From the NCBI GenBank assembly GCA_963642885.1, contig CAVIJI010000020.1, forward strand, positions 1 through 35,138: 35,138 nt of DNA. The letters run 5' to 3'. The position numbers were made by a program, and so were the translations under genes. The notes beneath the pieces were generated by a model. That model worked only from the letters and a program-made list of their open reading frames with translations. It did not search any database and was not told the DNA's origin. The DNA comes from UMGS1696 sp963642885. Lineage in GTDB: Bacteria; Bacillota; Clostridia; Oscillospirales; CAG-272. Below, in pieces: positions 7,970 to 15,367 of this stretch (positions are counted from its first letter, which is position 1; the number at the start of each line of letters is the position of its first letter).

Positions 7970-9226
7970 TTATTCTCGCTCATATGTCCATAGTCCGAGA
8001 GCGGGATTCGAAATATAATATATTTCTTCACCGTCAACGGTATTCCAACCGTCCGCAAGCACCTTCGGATTGTATTTTTTCTCCGCCTCGTGATATGGCA
8101 TGTACTTAAATGCCGCGCCTTCTACCTCTTCTTGTGTCAGCTTTTCGGTACAATATGTTATCGAAAATCTTCCGTCGGACGAACCGTGAATCAAATGTGC
8201 CGCAACCGACAGATTGTTCATCAAATCTGAGTTTTCGGGATTGTTCACAAGCTTCAATACATTCTCTCGTCCGACATAACCGTATTTTCTGATAAGTCTG
8301 TCGTTTTCCGCATCTTCTCCGAAATGCATCACTCCCGGAGCGAGTATTATAAGCTCACCACCGTCTGCTATAGCCATGCGAGTGCGGTATACAGCCTTGT
8401 TGCCGAGCCATGTGCTTTTGAATTCACGCGGGTCAAGATAAACAACAGCCTTTTTTATAGGTCTGTCCATGTGAATAAGGTTGATTCTCTGGCTTTGTTC
8501 GACCGCCATCTCGAAATTTTTACGGCTTCTGCCTATATAAAGACCGTGTATATTTGTCGTGTCACCCGTATTTGTCGTACACGTAAGAACATACATAAGC
8601 GGTACTTCATTCAGAAAATGCTCTTCGGCATAGTCGAATACACGTCTGACAGGCGAAAAATCACGTCCCATTATCCTCTCAAGCCCATAAAACGCTCCGA
8701 GCATGTGAGAAGAATTGATCATGGATGAACCGCCGCAGCCGACGAAAATATTCTTCGAATAGTTTGCCATTCCGACAACCTCGTGAGGAACGACCTGACC
8801 GACAGAAATAATAAGATCGTAATTTCCGGAAACAATACGACGGTTTACCTCTACATCGATTTTATCGTTCACCAGACCCTCGGACACCTCGGACACAAAT
8901 TCACGCGGAACCTCGCCGATTTTTACGACATCCTCTCTCCAGTTGTGAACTATGAGCTTTTCATACGGTACTACTCCGCAGAAAAATGCCTCACATTCTT
9001 CCTTTGTCATCGGCATATGCGTACCGAGTGCAGGCATAACATCAACATTGCACTCACCCGAGAGCAGCTCGTAATATAACGCCGTAATCTTACCTGCACC
9101 GGAATACATTCTCGTATAATCAGGCGGCAGAATAAGAACATTTTTTACGTTCCTATCCCTCAGTGATTCCTCAAGAGCACTTTTCAGACTGCTGTCGCTA
9201 AGTCCTTCTTCGCTTGTGTAATACAT
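7970..9226 (-). CDS. LarA-family nickel-dependent racemase/epimerase
   Basis: The protein belongs to the lactate racemase (LarA) family, which uses a nickel-pincer nucleotide to racemise or epimerise 2-hydroxyacids. It has 418 residues from the ATG at 9226, 5 bases after GGGGGGAG. Substrate and cofactor residues match: DYTR (36-39), His70 in GTHMP, His148 in VPHEVVG, Lys158 and His174. The spacing of the last three, 10 and 26 residues after His148, equals that of His174, Lys184 and His200 in Lactobacillus plantarum LarA. Lys158 would carry the cofactor thioamide link. Characterised relatives act on lactate, malate, other short hydroxyacids and D-gluconate at C2. The neighbours (gnd and a KDG-type kinase) favour a sugar acid. 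The cofactor genes larB, larC and larE are not in the window. Confidence 0.88.
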   Translation of the reverse strand: MYYTSEEGLSDSSLKSALEESLRDRNVKNVLILPPDYTRMYSGAGKITALYYELLSGECNVDVMPALGTHMPMTKEECEAFFCGVVPYEKLIVHNWREDVVKIGEVPREFVSEVSEGLVNDKIDVEVNRRIVSGNYDLIISVGQVVPHEVVGMANYSKNIFVGCGGSSMINSSHMLGAFYGLERIMGRDFSPVRRVFDYAEEHFLNEVPLMYVLTCTTNTGDTTNIHGLYIGRSRKNFEMAVEQSQRINLIHMDRPIKKAVVYLDPREFKSTWLGNKAVYRTRMAIADGGELIILAPGVMHFGEDAENDRLIRKYGYVGRENVLKLVNNPENSDLMNNLSVAAHLIHGSSDGRFSITYCTEKLTQEEVEGAAFKYMPYHEAEKKYNPKVLADGWNTVDGEEIYYISNPALGLWTYERE

Positions 9227-9263
9227 AAATACTCCCCCCAACAGAGATTTCGTCTATGTTTAC

Positions 9264-9292
9264 ATTTTATCACCCACAGGCATTAAAGTCAA
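9264..9292 (-). promoter_or_regulatory. Promoter of the larA-like operon
   Basis: On the minus strand TTGACT (9292-9287) and TAAAAT (9269-9264) are 17 bases apart, with an extended TG two bases before the -10. Transcription would start near 9257, about 31 bases before the ATG. The interval to the divergent purine promoter (9293-9421) is AT-rich and shows no other site I can name. Confidence 0.75.
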
Positions 9293-9421
9293 TAAAAAAA
9301 CCCGCTCAATTAGCAATTAGGGAAATTATTCAACATTATTATATATCATATGGCAATTTCATATCGTTATTATCCACAAAAAGATTGTAACCGAAAAAAT
9401 AAAAATTTCATTTTCACACAC

Positions 9422-9450
9422 TTGACGTAACGTATATTATACTATATAAT
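9422..9450 (+). promoter_or_regulatory. Promoter of the purine operon
   Basis: TTGACG at 9422-9427 and a perfect TATAAT at 9445-9450 are separated by 17 bases. Transcription would start near 9457, just ahead of the riboswitch aptamer. Confidence 0.85.
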
Positions 9451-9472
9451 GGTTATTAACAAAAGAATACTG

Positions 9473-9570
9473 CTTTCTGCGACTGACGGAAAGGCTTTTG
9501 CCGGCGGAATCAACCGCGTGAAACAGAAAGCCGCCCATATATTTGTGGGCAAGCCGTCCGTCTGGGCATA
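9473..9570 (+). promoter_or_regulatory. ZTP riboswitch (pfl motif)
   Basis: The aptamer senses ZTP/ZMP, which builds up when 10-formyl-THF is short, and turns on purine and one-carbon genes. Helix P1 is CTTTCTG (9473-9479) with CAGAAAG (9524-9530). The conserved GACTGRCG element is at 9481-9488, and the 3' signature CCGTCTGGGCA at 9558-9568 corresponds to the consensus CCGCCTGGGCA. The pseudoknot GACGG (9485-9489) with CCGTC (9558-9562) keeps pairing through a paired G-to-A and C-to-T change. GCCCA/TGGGC around 9533-9550 forms the small 3' hairpin. A T7 run at 9629-9635, ahead of purE, suggests a terminator-type expression platform, although I could not fold its stem with confidence. The place before purE fits the class. 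Confidence 0.88.
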
Positions 9571-9663
9571 TAACTTCATGCAATAGTGGTAGAGCGCTGT
9601 CTGTTCGGCGTGGCGTGGGGCTGTATGCTTTTTTTAAACTTTTGAAAAGGGTATGGTAAAATC

Positions 9664-10152
9664 ATGAAAAAAGTTGCTGTTATCATGGGAAGCGACAGTG
9701 ATCTTCCGGTTGTCGAAAAGGCGTTTGCCGTTCTGCGTGAATACGGTATCCCCTTCGAAGCTCATGTTATGTCCGCTCACCGCACACCGGGCTCGGTACG
9801 TGAATTTGTTTCTTCCGCACGCGAAAACGGTTTCGGAGTAATAATAGCATGTGCCGGTATGGCTGCTCATCTTGCAGGTGTGTGCGCTTCTTATACTACA
9901 CTTCCCGTAATAGGGGTACCGATAAAAGGCGGTATTCTCGATGGTCTCGATGCTCTTCTCGCAACCGTTCAGATGCCTACGGGAATTCCGGTTGCAACTG
10001 TTGCCATGAACGGAGCAGCTAACGCCGCTCACCTTGCATGTGAAATACTCGCAGTATCCGACGATGAACTTGCCGCCGCTCTCGCAGCCTCCAGAAAAGC
10101 GGGAGAGGACAAAATAGCTCAGAAGGATGCCGCTCTGAACGAAAAACTTTAA
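9664..10152 (+). CDS. purE: 5-(carboxyamino)imidazole ribonucleotide mutase
   Basis: PurE converts N5-CAIR to CAIR in de novo purine synthesis. The 162-residue protein has the class I features GSDSD (10-14), SAHRTP with the catalytic His, and CAGMAAHLAGV. It is the first gene under the ZTP riboswitch. The ATG at 9664 is preceded by AAAAGGG about 12 bases upstream. The partner PurK, which makes N5-CAIR, is not in the window. A hairpin with a T tract follows the gene, so its transcript may be partly uncoupled from the genes downstream. Confidence 0.96.
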   Translation: MKKVAVIMGSDSDLPVVEKAFAVLREYGIPFEAHVMSAHRTPGSVREFVSSARENGFGVIIACAGMAAHLAGVCASYTTLPVIGVPIKGGILDGLDALLATVQMPTGIPVATVAMNGAANAAHLACEILAVSDDELAAALAASRKAGEDKIAQKDAALNEKL

Positions 10153-10159
10153 TCTAACT

Positions 10160-10187
10160 GCGCAGAGAATTTTCCCTGCGCTTTTTA
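10160..10187 (+). terminator. Possible intercistronic terminator between purE and purF
   Basis: GCGCAG (10160-10165) pairs with CTGCGC (10176-10181) around a 10-base loop, directly followed by TTTTTAT. The 6-bp stem is short, so it is probably a partial terminator or a processing site within the operon. Confidence 0.5.
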
Positions 10188-10258
10188 TACTGCAGGCAGG
10201 CCGATTAAAAATCGGTGTTTCCGACAACACGAATAACATACAGAAACGAGGTAAAACT

Positions 10259-11695
10259 GTGGAAGAACTCAGAGAAGAATGCGGAGTATTCGGCATATAC
10301 TCACCCGAAAAGTGCGATGTTGCGCACACCGTATACTACGGTTTATACGCACTCCAGCACAGAGGTCAGGAAAGCTGCGGAATCGTCGTAAACGACGACG
10401 GTGTTTTTAACTGTGTTAAGGACACGGGGCTTGTAAACGATGTATTTACCAAACACAGCCTGTCCTCTCTGGGAGAAGGCAAAATAGCAATAGGTCACTG
10501 TCGATACGGTAAGAACTCGAAAAACGACGCTTTGAACGCTCAACCGATAGTAGTAAGTCACGTTAAAGGTCACATGGCTCTCTGTTTTAACGGAAGCCTC
10601 GTAAATTCCGCGGAAACGAGAGAAAAACTCGAGCTTGAAGGTTCCATATTTCAGACAACATCCGATGCGGAAATAATTTCCAACATCATCATCCGCGAAA
10701 GGTTAACCGCCTCTTCGATAGAAGAAAGCATAAGCCGCGCAATGCCGAAGCTCGTCGGTGCGTATTCACTCATAATCATGTCTCCGCGTAAATTAATTGC
10801 CGCTAAGGACATCAGAGGAATCCGCCCGCTGTGTTACGGTGTATGTCCCGACGGTTCATATGTTGTCGCATCGGAATCATGCGCACTCGATTCGGTGGGA
10901 GCGGAGCTTATCCGCGAAATCGAACCCGGTGAAATCGTAGTTTTCGACGAGAACGGTGTTCGTTCGATTAAAGACCATGTAGGTGAGGCCGCTCCTGCGT
11001 TCTGTGTATTCGAGTACATCTACTTTGCACGCCCCGACTCGGTAATCGACGGTTTCTCGGTCAATCGTGCCAGAGCGAGAGCCGGTGCTTTTCTCGCCTT
11101 GGAGCATCCCGTTGATGCCGATGTTGTTATCGGTGTTCCCGACTCCGGTATAGACGCCGCCATAGGATATGCACATCAGTCGGGAATTCCGTATGAAATA
11201 GGATTTATAAAAAACAAATATATCGGACGAACATTTATCGCTCCGGGTCAGCAATTCAGAGAAAACCTCGTAAAAATCAAATTGAACGCGATTTCCGAGG
11301 TTGTAAACGGTAAAAGAGTTGTTTTGGTCGATGACTCCATAGTCCGCGGTACCACATCTGCGCGAATTGTCAAGCTTCTTCGTCAGGCAGGTGCAACCGA
11401 AGTTCATTTCCGTTCCTCGGCACCGCCGTTTATCGATTTGTGTTATTACGGTACAAACATCGATTCGAAAGACAATCTTATCGCCTGCCGTCACTCCATG
11501 GATGAAATTTGCGATATCATCGGCGTTGATTCACTCGGATACCTCAGTGTCGAAAACGTAACAAAGCTTGCTCCCAAAAAATGTCACGGATTCTGTACCG
11601 CATGCTTTGACAGCCGCTTCCCCACCGAAGTACCGGGCTTCAAGCAGCAGCCGAAATTTTCGAAGAAAATATCCGAATCCGAAAAATGTAATTAA
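10259..11695 (+). CDS. purF: Amidophosphoribosyltransferase
   Basis: PurF makes phosphoribosylamine from PRPP and glutamine, the first committed step of purine synthesis. It has 478 residues and a GTG start at 10259, 7 bases after GAGG. The Ntn-glutaminase nucleophile is the Cys of EECGVFGIYSP (residue 8), exposed after removal of a seven-residue propeptide as in the B. subtilis enzyme. ALQHRGQESCGI and the PRPP-binding loop VVLVDDSIVRGTT are intact. C-terminal cysteines in CRHSMDEICDIIG and CHGFCTACF suggest the iron-sulfur cluster of the Bacillus-type, oxygen-sensitive enzyme. The stop codon overlaps the first possible purM start by one base. Confidence 0.96.
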   Translation: MEELREECGVFGIYSPEKCDVAHTVYYGLYALQHRGQESCGIVVNDDGVFNCVKDTGLVNDVFTKHSLSSLGEGKIAIGHCRYGKNSKNDALNAQPIVVSHVKGHMALCFNGSLVNSAETREKLELEGSIFQTTSDAEIISNIIIRERLTASSIEESISRAMPKLVGAYSLIIMSPRKLIAAKDIRGIRPLCYGVCPDGSYVVASESCALDSVGAELIREIEPGEIVVFDENGVRSIKDHVGEAAPAFCVFEYIYFARPDSVIDGFSVNRARARAGAFLALEHPVDADVVIGVPDSGIDAAIGYAHQSGIPYEIGFIKNKYIGRTFIAPGQQFRENLVKIKLNAISEVVNGKRVVLVDDSIVRGTTSARIVKLLRQAGATEVHFRSSAPPFIDLCYYGTNIDSKDNLIACRHSMDEICDIIGVDSLGYLSVENVTKLAPKKCHGFCTACFDSRFPTEVPGFKQQPKFSKKISESEKCN

Positions 11696-11712
11696 TGAAA
11701 GGTGTTAAATAT

Positions 11713-12762
11713 ATGAAAAGCTACAGTGAAGCATATAAAAACGCAGGAGTAGATATCACCGCAGGATATACTGCCGTTGAGCTCATGAAAAAACACATCG
11801 CACGTACGGTAGTCGACGGCGTGTGCGACAAAATCGGCGGATTCGGCGGAATATTCGACCTCGGTCTTGTAATGGAAAAGTATTCCGTAAAGCATCCTCT
11901 TCTCGTATCCGGAACCGACGGTGTCGGAACCAAGCTGAAAATAGCGTTCCTCATGGATAAACATGATACCGTGGGTATCGACTGCGTCGCAATGTGCGTT
12001 AACGATATTATTTGCTGCGGAGCAAGACCGCTTGTATTTCTCGATTACATCGCATGTGGTAAAAACGTTCCCGAAAAAATCGCGTCTATCGTATCGGGTG
12101 TAGCCGACGGATGCGTTATGGGCGAATGTGCCTTAGTCGGCGGAGAAACAGCCGAAATGCCCGGCTTTTATCCCGAAGACGAATATGACCTCGCAGGTTA
12201 TGCCTGCGGTATAGTGGATCGTAACTCGGTTATAGATAAGGAAAACGTCGAAGCGGGCAACATCATAATCGCCCTTCCCTCCTCCGGTGTTCATTCCAAC
12301 GGATTCTCACTCGTACGTAAGGTGTTTGACATCGAAAACGCCGATATAAAGCTCCCCGTAAATGAGCTCGGCGGCAAAAGCTTAGGCGAAACCCTTCTCA
12401 CTCCCACGAGAATCTATGTAAAACCCGTTCTCGCCCTTATGAATGAGGTTAAGGTTAAAGGAATATCACACATCACGGGCGGCGGCTTCTTCGAAAATAT
12501 TCCTCGCAGCCTGCCTAACGGCAAAAGCGCTAAAATCGACAAGAGTGCCGTCAACATTCTTCCCATATTCGATCTCATTGCGAAGACAGGAAATATTTCC
12601 GAAAGAGACATGTTCAATACATATAACATGGGTGTCGGAATGAGCATTATCGTTTCGAAGGAAGATGCCGATCATGCCCTCGACGTATTAAAGGCTAACG
12701 GAGAAAACGCCTATATTATGGGCGAAGTAGTTAATTCGGATGAGGGAGTAATCCTTGAATAA
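11713..12762 (+). CDS. purM: Phosphoribosylformylglycinamidine cyclo-ligase
   Basis: PurM closes the imidazole ring, turning FGAM into AIR with ATP. From the ATG at 11713 the protein has 349 residues and starts MKSYSEAYKNAGVDITAGY, like known PurM proteins. An ATG at 11695 also exists, but AAAGGTG lies 8 bases before 11713, which decides the start. The family motifs FDLG, SGTDGVGTKLKIAF, GGETAEMPGFY and SGVHSNGFSLVRK are present, as is ITGGGFFENIPR. It sits directly after purF and its end overlaps a possible TTG start of purN. Confidence 0.95.
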   Translation: MKSYSEAYKNAGVDITAGYTAVELMKKHIARTVVDGVCDKIGGFGGIFDLGLVMEKYSVKHPLLVSGTDGVGTKLKIAFLMDKHDTVGIDCVAMCVNDIICCGARPLVFLDYIACGKNVPEKIASIVSGVADGCVMGECALVGGETAEMPGFYPEDEYDLAGYACGIVDRNSVIDKENVEAGNIIIALPSSGVHSNGFSLVRKVFDIENADIKLPVNELGGKSLGETLLTPTRIYVKPVLALMNEVKVKGISHITGGGFFENIPRSLPNGKSAKIDKSAVNILPIFDLIAKTGNISERDMFNTYNMGVGMSIIVSKEDADHALDVLKANGENAYIMGEVVNSDEGVILE

Positions 12763-13372
12763 TATGAAAAAAGTTAAGATAGCGGTATTTGTTTCGGGGG
12801 GCGGAACCAATCTTGAGGCCATACTGAACGCATCCGAAGCAGGAAAAATTCCTCACGGTGAATTTTCGCTCGTGCTTTCGTCTAACCCAAACGCATACGC
12901 ATTGACGAGAGCCGAAAACCACGGCATCGAGTCGGTGACGGTATCACGCAAGGTATACGGAGACAAATTCGAGGAAAAAATCACGGAAGAACTCGAGTCA
13001 CGCGGAATCGGAATGATTGTGCTCGCGGGATTTATGTCTATTCTTTCTGCTGATTTTACCGACAGATATAAGGACAGAATAATCAATGTACATCCCTCTC
13101 TTATTCCGTCTTTCTGCGGCAAAGGCTTTTACGGGCTCAAGGTTCATGAGGCAGCTCTCGAATACGGTGTAAAAGTTACGGGTGCTACGGTTCATTATGT
13201 CAACAGCATACCGGACGGCGGAAAAATAATCGCTCAGCGTGCCGTATATATCGAAGACGGCGACACTCCCGAAAAACTCCAAAAAAGAGTTATGGAAAAT
13301 GCGGAATGGCTGATTCTTCCCGAAGCATGTGAGAAGGTAGCATCTCTTCTTGCGGAACAAAATGATAACTGA
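12755..13372 (+). CDS. purN: Phosphoribosylglycinamide formyltransferase
   Basis: PurN transfers a formyl group from 10-formyl-THF to GAR. The 205-residue protein has VSGGGTNLEAIL near the N-terminus and the catalytic region NVHPSLIPSFCGKGFYG followed by GATVHYV, with the Asn, His and Asp of the family. Two starts are possible: TTG at 12755, 6 bases after GGGAG and overlapping the purM end by 8 bases, and ATG at 12764, whose nearest site is 16 bases away. I chose TTG for its spacing; the difference is three residues. The overlap suggests translational coupling with purM. Confidence 0.93.
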   Translation: MNNMKKVKIAVFVSGGGTNLEAILNASEAGKIPHGEFSLVLSSNPNAYALTRAENHGIESVTVSRKVYGDKFEEKITEELESRGIGMIVLAGFMSILSADFTDRYKDRIINVHPSLIPSFCGKGFYGLKVHEAALEYGVKVTGATVHYVNSIPDGGKIIAQRAVYIEDGDTPEKLQKRVMENAEWLILPEACEKVASLLAEQNDN

Positions 13373-13386
13373 TAAGGAGAACGAAT

Positions 13387-14109
13387 ATGAATGTATATAA
13401 AACAAATTCGATAAAAGACACTCTTTTCGGCAACCCCTATGTAGGACGCGGCATTATGATCGGCAAGACCCCCGACGGAAAAAAATCCGCTATGGCATAT
13501 TTTATAATGGGCAGAAGCGAAAACAGCCGCAACAGAGTTTTCATTCTCGAAGGACACGACATGAAAACCCATCCTTTCGACGCATCGAAAGTAAAGGACC
13601 CCTCGCTTATAATCTACTATCCTATACGTGATCTCGGCAACATTGTCATTGTAACCAACGGCGACCAGACCGATACTATTCGCAATGCGATTCTGTCGGG
13701 CGGCACATTCGAGTCCGCCCTCGATCAAAGAGAGTTTGAACCCGACAGTCCGAACTGGACTCCGAGAATTTCGGGTATACTCTACAGAGCCGACGGAGAC
13801 TTCCGATACAAAATGAGCATTCTTAAATCCATCGACGAGGAAGGCTCAGACTGTGTACGCGAAACATTCTCCTATCCGTCGAAAGCGGGTTTGGGACACT
13901 TTATTCACACATATGTAACTGACGGTAATCCTATTCCGACATTTGTCGGAGAGCCCGAGAGAATATATATCCCCGATTGCATCGATTGCTTCACCGACGA
14001 AATATGGAACAATCTCGATGAAAACAATAAAATATCATTATATGTACGCATGACAGACCTTACAACGGGAGAAACGGAAGAACGGCTTATAAACAAGCAC
14101 ACCAAATAA
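13387..14109 (+). CDS. purO: IMP cyclohydrolase, PurO type
   Basis: The protein of 240 residues matches the IMP cyclohydrolase family first described as PurO in archaea. It closes FAICAR to IMP, the last step of the pathway. Recognisable parts are the N-terminal NPYVGRGIMIG, the central AYFIMGRSENSRNRVF, and YPIRDLGNIVIVTNGDQTDTI. AAGGAG lies 8 bases before the ATG at 13387. It replaces the N-terminal half of the usual bifunctional PurH, whose other half is coded by the next gene. The pair is a non-orthologous arrangement seen in some Clostridia. Confidence 0.9.
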   Translation: MNVYKTNSIKDTLFGNPYVGRGIMIGKTPDGKKSAMAYFIMGRSENSRNRVFILEGHDMKTHPFDASKVKDPSLIIYYPIRDLGNIVIVTNGDQTDTIRNAILSGGTFESALDQREFEPDSPNWTPRISGILYRADGDFRYKMSILKSIDEEGSDCVRETFSYPSKAGLGHFIHTYVTDGNPIPTFVGEPERIYIPDCIDCFTDEIWNNLDENNKISLYVRMTDLTTGETEERLINKHTK

Positions 14110-14154
14110 ATCGATAATTCTTATTAATAATAATCCGAAAGGTGCATAACGGTA

Positions 14155-15339
14155 ATGAAAGAATTTGAATTAAAATACGGATGTAATCCGAATCAAAAGC
14201 CCGCTAAAATATATATGAAAAACGCATCGGACCTGCCGATTGAAATATTGAACGGCAGACCCGGATATATCAACTTTCTCGATGCATTCAACAGCTGGCA
14301 GCTTGTTAAAGAATTAAAGGAAGCTACGGGAATCACCTGTGCGGCATCGTTCAAGCACGTTTCCCCGACATCTGCCGCTCTCGGATTTAAGCTGTCCGAG
14401 GACATGAAAAAAATGTGCTTTGTAGATGATATAGAAGGTCTTGATGACTCCCCTCTCGCATGTGCGTACGCAAGAGCGAGAGGCACCGACAGAATGTCAT
14501 CGTTCGGCGACTGGATAGCACTTTCGGATGTATGTGACGTTACAACGGCAAAAATAATCAAACGTGAGGTTTCAGACGGAATCATCGCCCCCGGATATGA
14601 GCCGGAAGCTCTTGAAATACTGAAAACCAAGAAAAAAGGTGCCTATAACATCGTAAAAATCGACAAGGATTATGTTCCCGAAGAAATCGAAACCAAGGAA
14701 GTATTCGGCGTTACATTTGAGCAAGGCAGAAACAATTATAAGGTATCAAAGGACATACTTACAAATATCGTTACTAAGAACACCGTCATTCCCGATTCAG
14801 CTAAGCTCGACCTGATAGTAGCTCTGATCACTCTTAAGTACACCCAGTCGAACAGTGTTTGCTATGCCGTTGACGGTCAGGCAATCGGAGTAGGTGCGGG
14901 ACAGCAGTCACGAATCCATTGCACACGCCTTGCGGGCAACAAAGCCGATATCTGGCATCTGCGCCGTCACCCGAAGGTTCTTTCACTCCCCTTCCTTCCC
15001 ACACTCGGAAGACCCGACAGAGATAATGTTATCGATGTTTATATCTCCGAACAGAGCGAGGATGTACTCGGTGATGACGTATGGCAAAACTATTTCACAA
15101 CACGCCCCGAAAAGCTTACCAAAGCCGAAAAGGATGAATATCTCGCCGGCATAACGGGCGTAGCACTTGCATCAGACGCATTCTTCCCGTTCGGTGACAA
15201 TATAGAACGCGCGAGACGCAGCGGTGTAACTTATGTTGCGGAACCCGGCGGAAGCATACGCGACGCAAATGTTATAGAAACATGTGATAAATACAACATG
15301 GCAATGTGCTTCACCGGAATGAGACTGTTCCACCATTGA
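14155..15339 (+). CDS. purH: Stand-alone AICAR formyltransferase (PurH C-terminal domain)
   Basis: This enzyme formylates AICAR to FAICAR with 10-formyl-THF. It is 394 residues long and covers only the transformylase part of PurH; the MGS-like IMP cyclohydrolase domain is absent. The catalytic Lys-His pair is present in SFKHVSPTSAALG, and the C-terminal half has the typical QSNSVCYAVDGQAIGVGAGQ, SRIHCTRLAG and SDAFFPFGDNIERA. AAAGGTG precedes the ATG by about 11 bases. It follows the PurO-type cyclohydrolase by 45 bases, so the two together supply both PurH reactions. Its substrate ZMP is the precursor of the ligand of the operon's riboswitch. Confidence 0.95.
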   Translation: MKEFELKYGCNPNQKPAKIYMKNASDLPIEILNGRPGYINFLDAFNSWQLVKELKEATGITCAASFKHVSPTSAALGFKLSEDMKKMCFVDDIEGLDDSPLACAYARARGTDRMSSFGDWIALSDVCDVTTAKIIKREVSDGIIAPGYEPEALEILKTKKKGAYNIVKIDKDYVPEEIETKEVFGVTFEQGRNNYKVSKDILTNIVTKNTVIPDSAKLDLIVALITLKYTQSNSVCYAVDGQAIGVGAGQQSRIHCTRLAGNKADIWHLRRHPKVLSLPFLPTLGRPDRDNVIDVYISEQSEDVLGDDVWQNYFTTRPEKLTKAEKDEYLAGITGVALASDAFFPFGDNIERARRSGVTYVAEPGGSIRDANVIETCDKYNMAMCFTGMRLFHH

Positions 15340-15367
15340 TAAAAATTGATAAAATAGGAGCTTTAAA

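Noticed and set aside
9301..9325. Short tandem copies of CAATTAG as a repeat element
   Set aside because: Two 7-base copies in AT-rich DNA are too little to support a repeat or operator.
10877..11494. 205-codon antisense frame opposite purF
   Set aside because: PurF is complete with all motifs on the plus strand, and the antisense product is low in recognisable structure.
13905..14630. Long antisense frames opposite purO and the AICAR transformylase gene
   Set aside because: They mirror the codon structure of the genes on the other strand and have no ribosome-binding site or recognisable domain.
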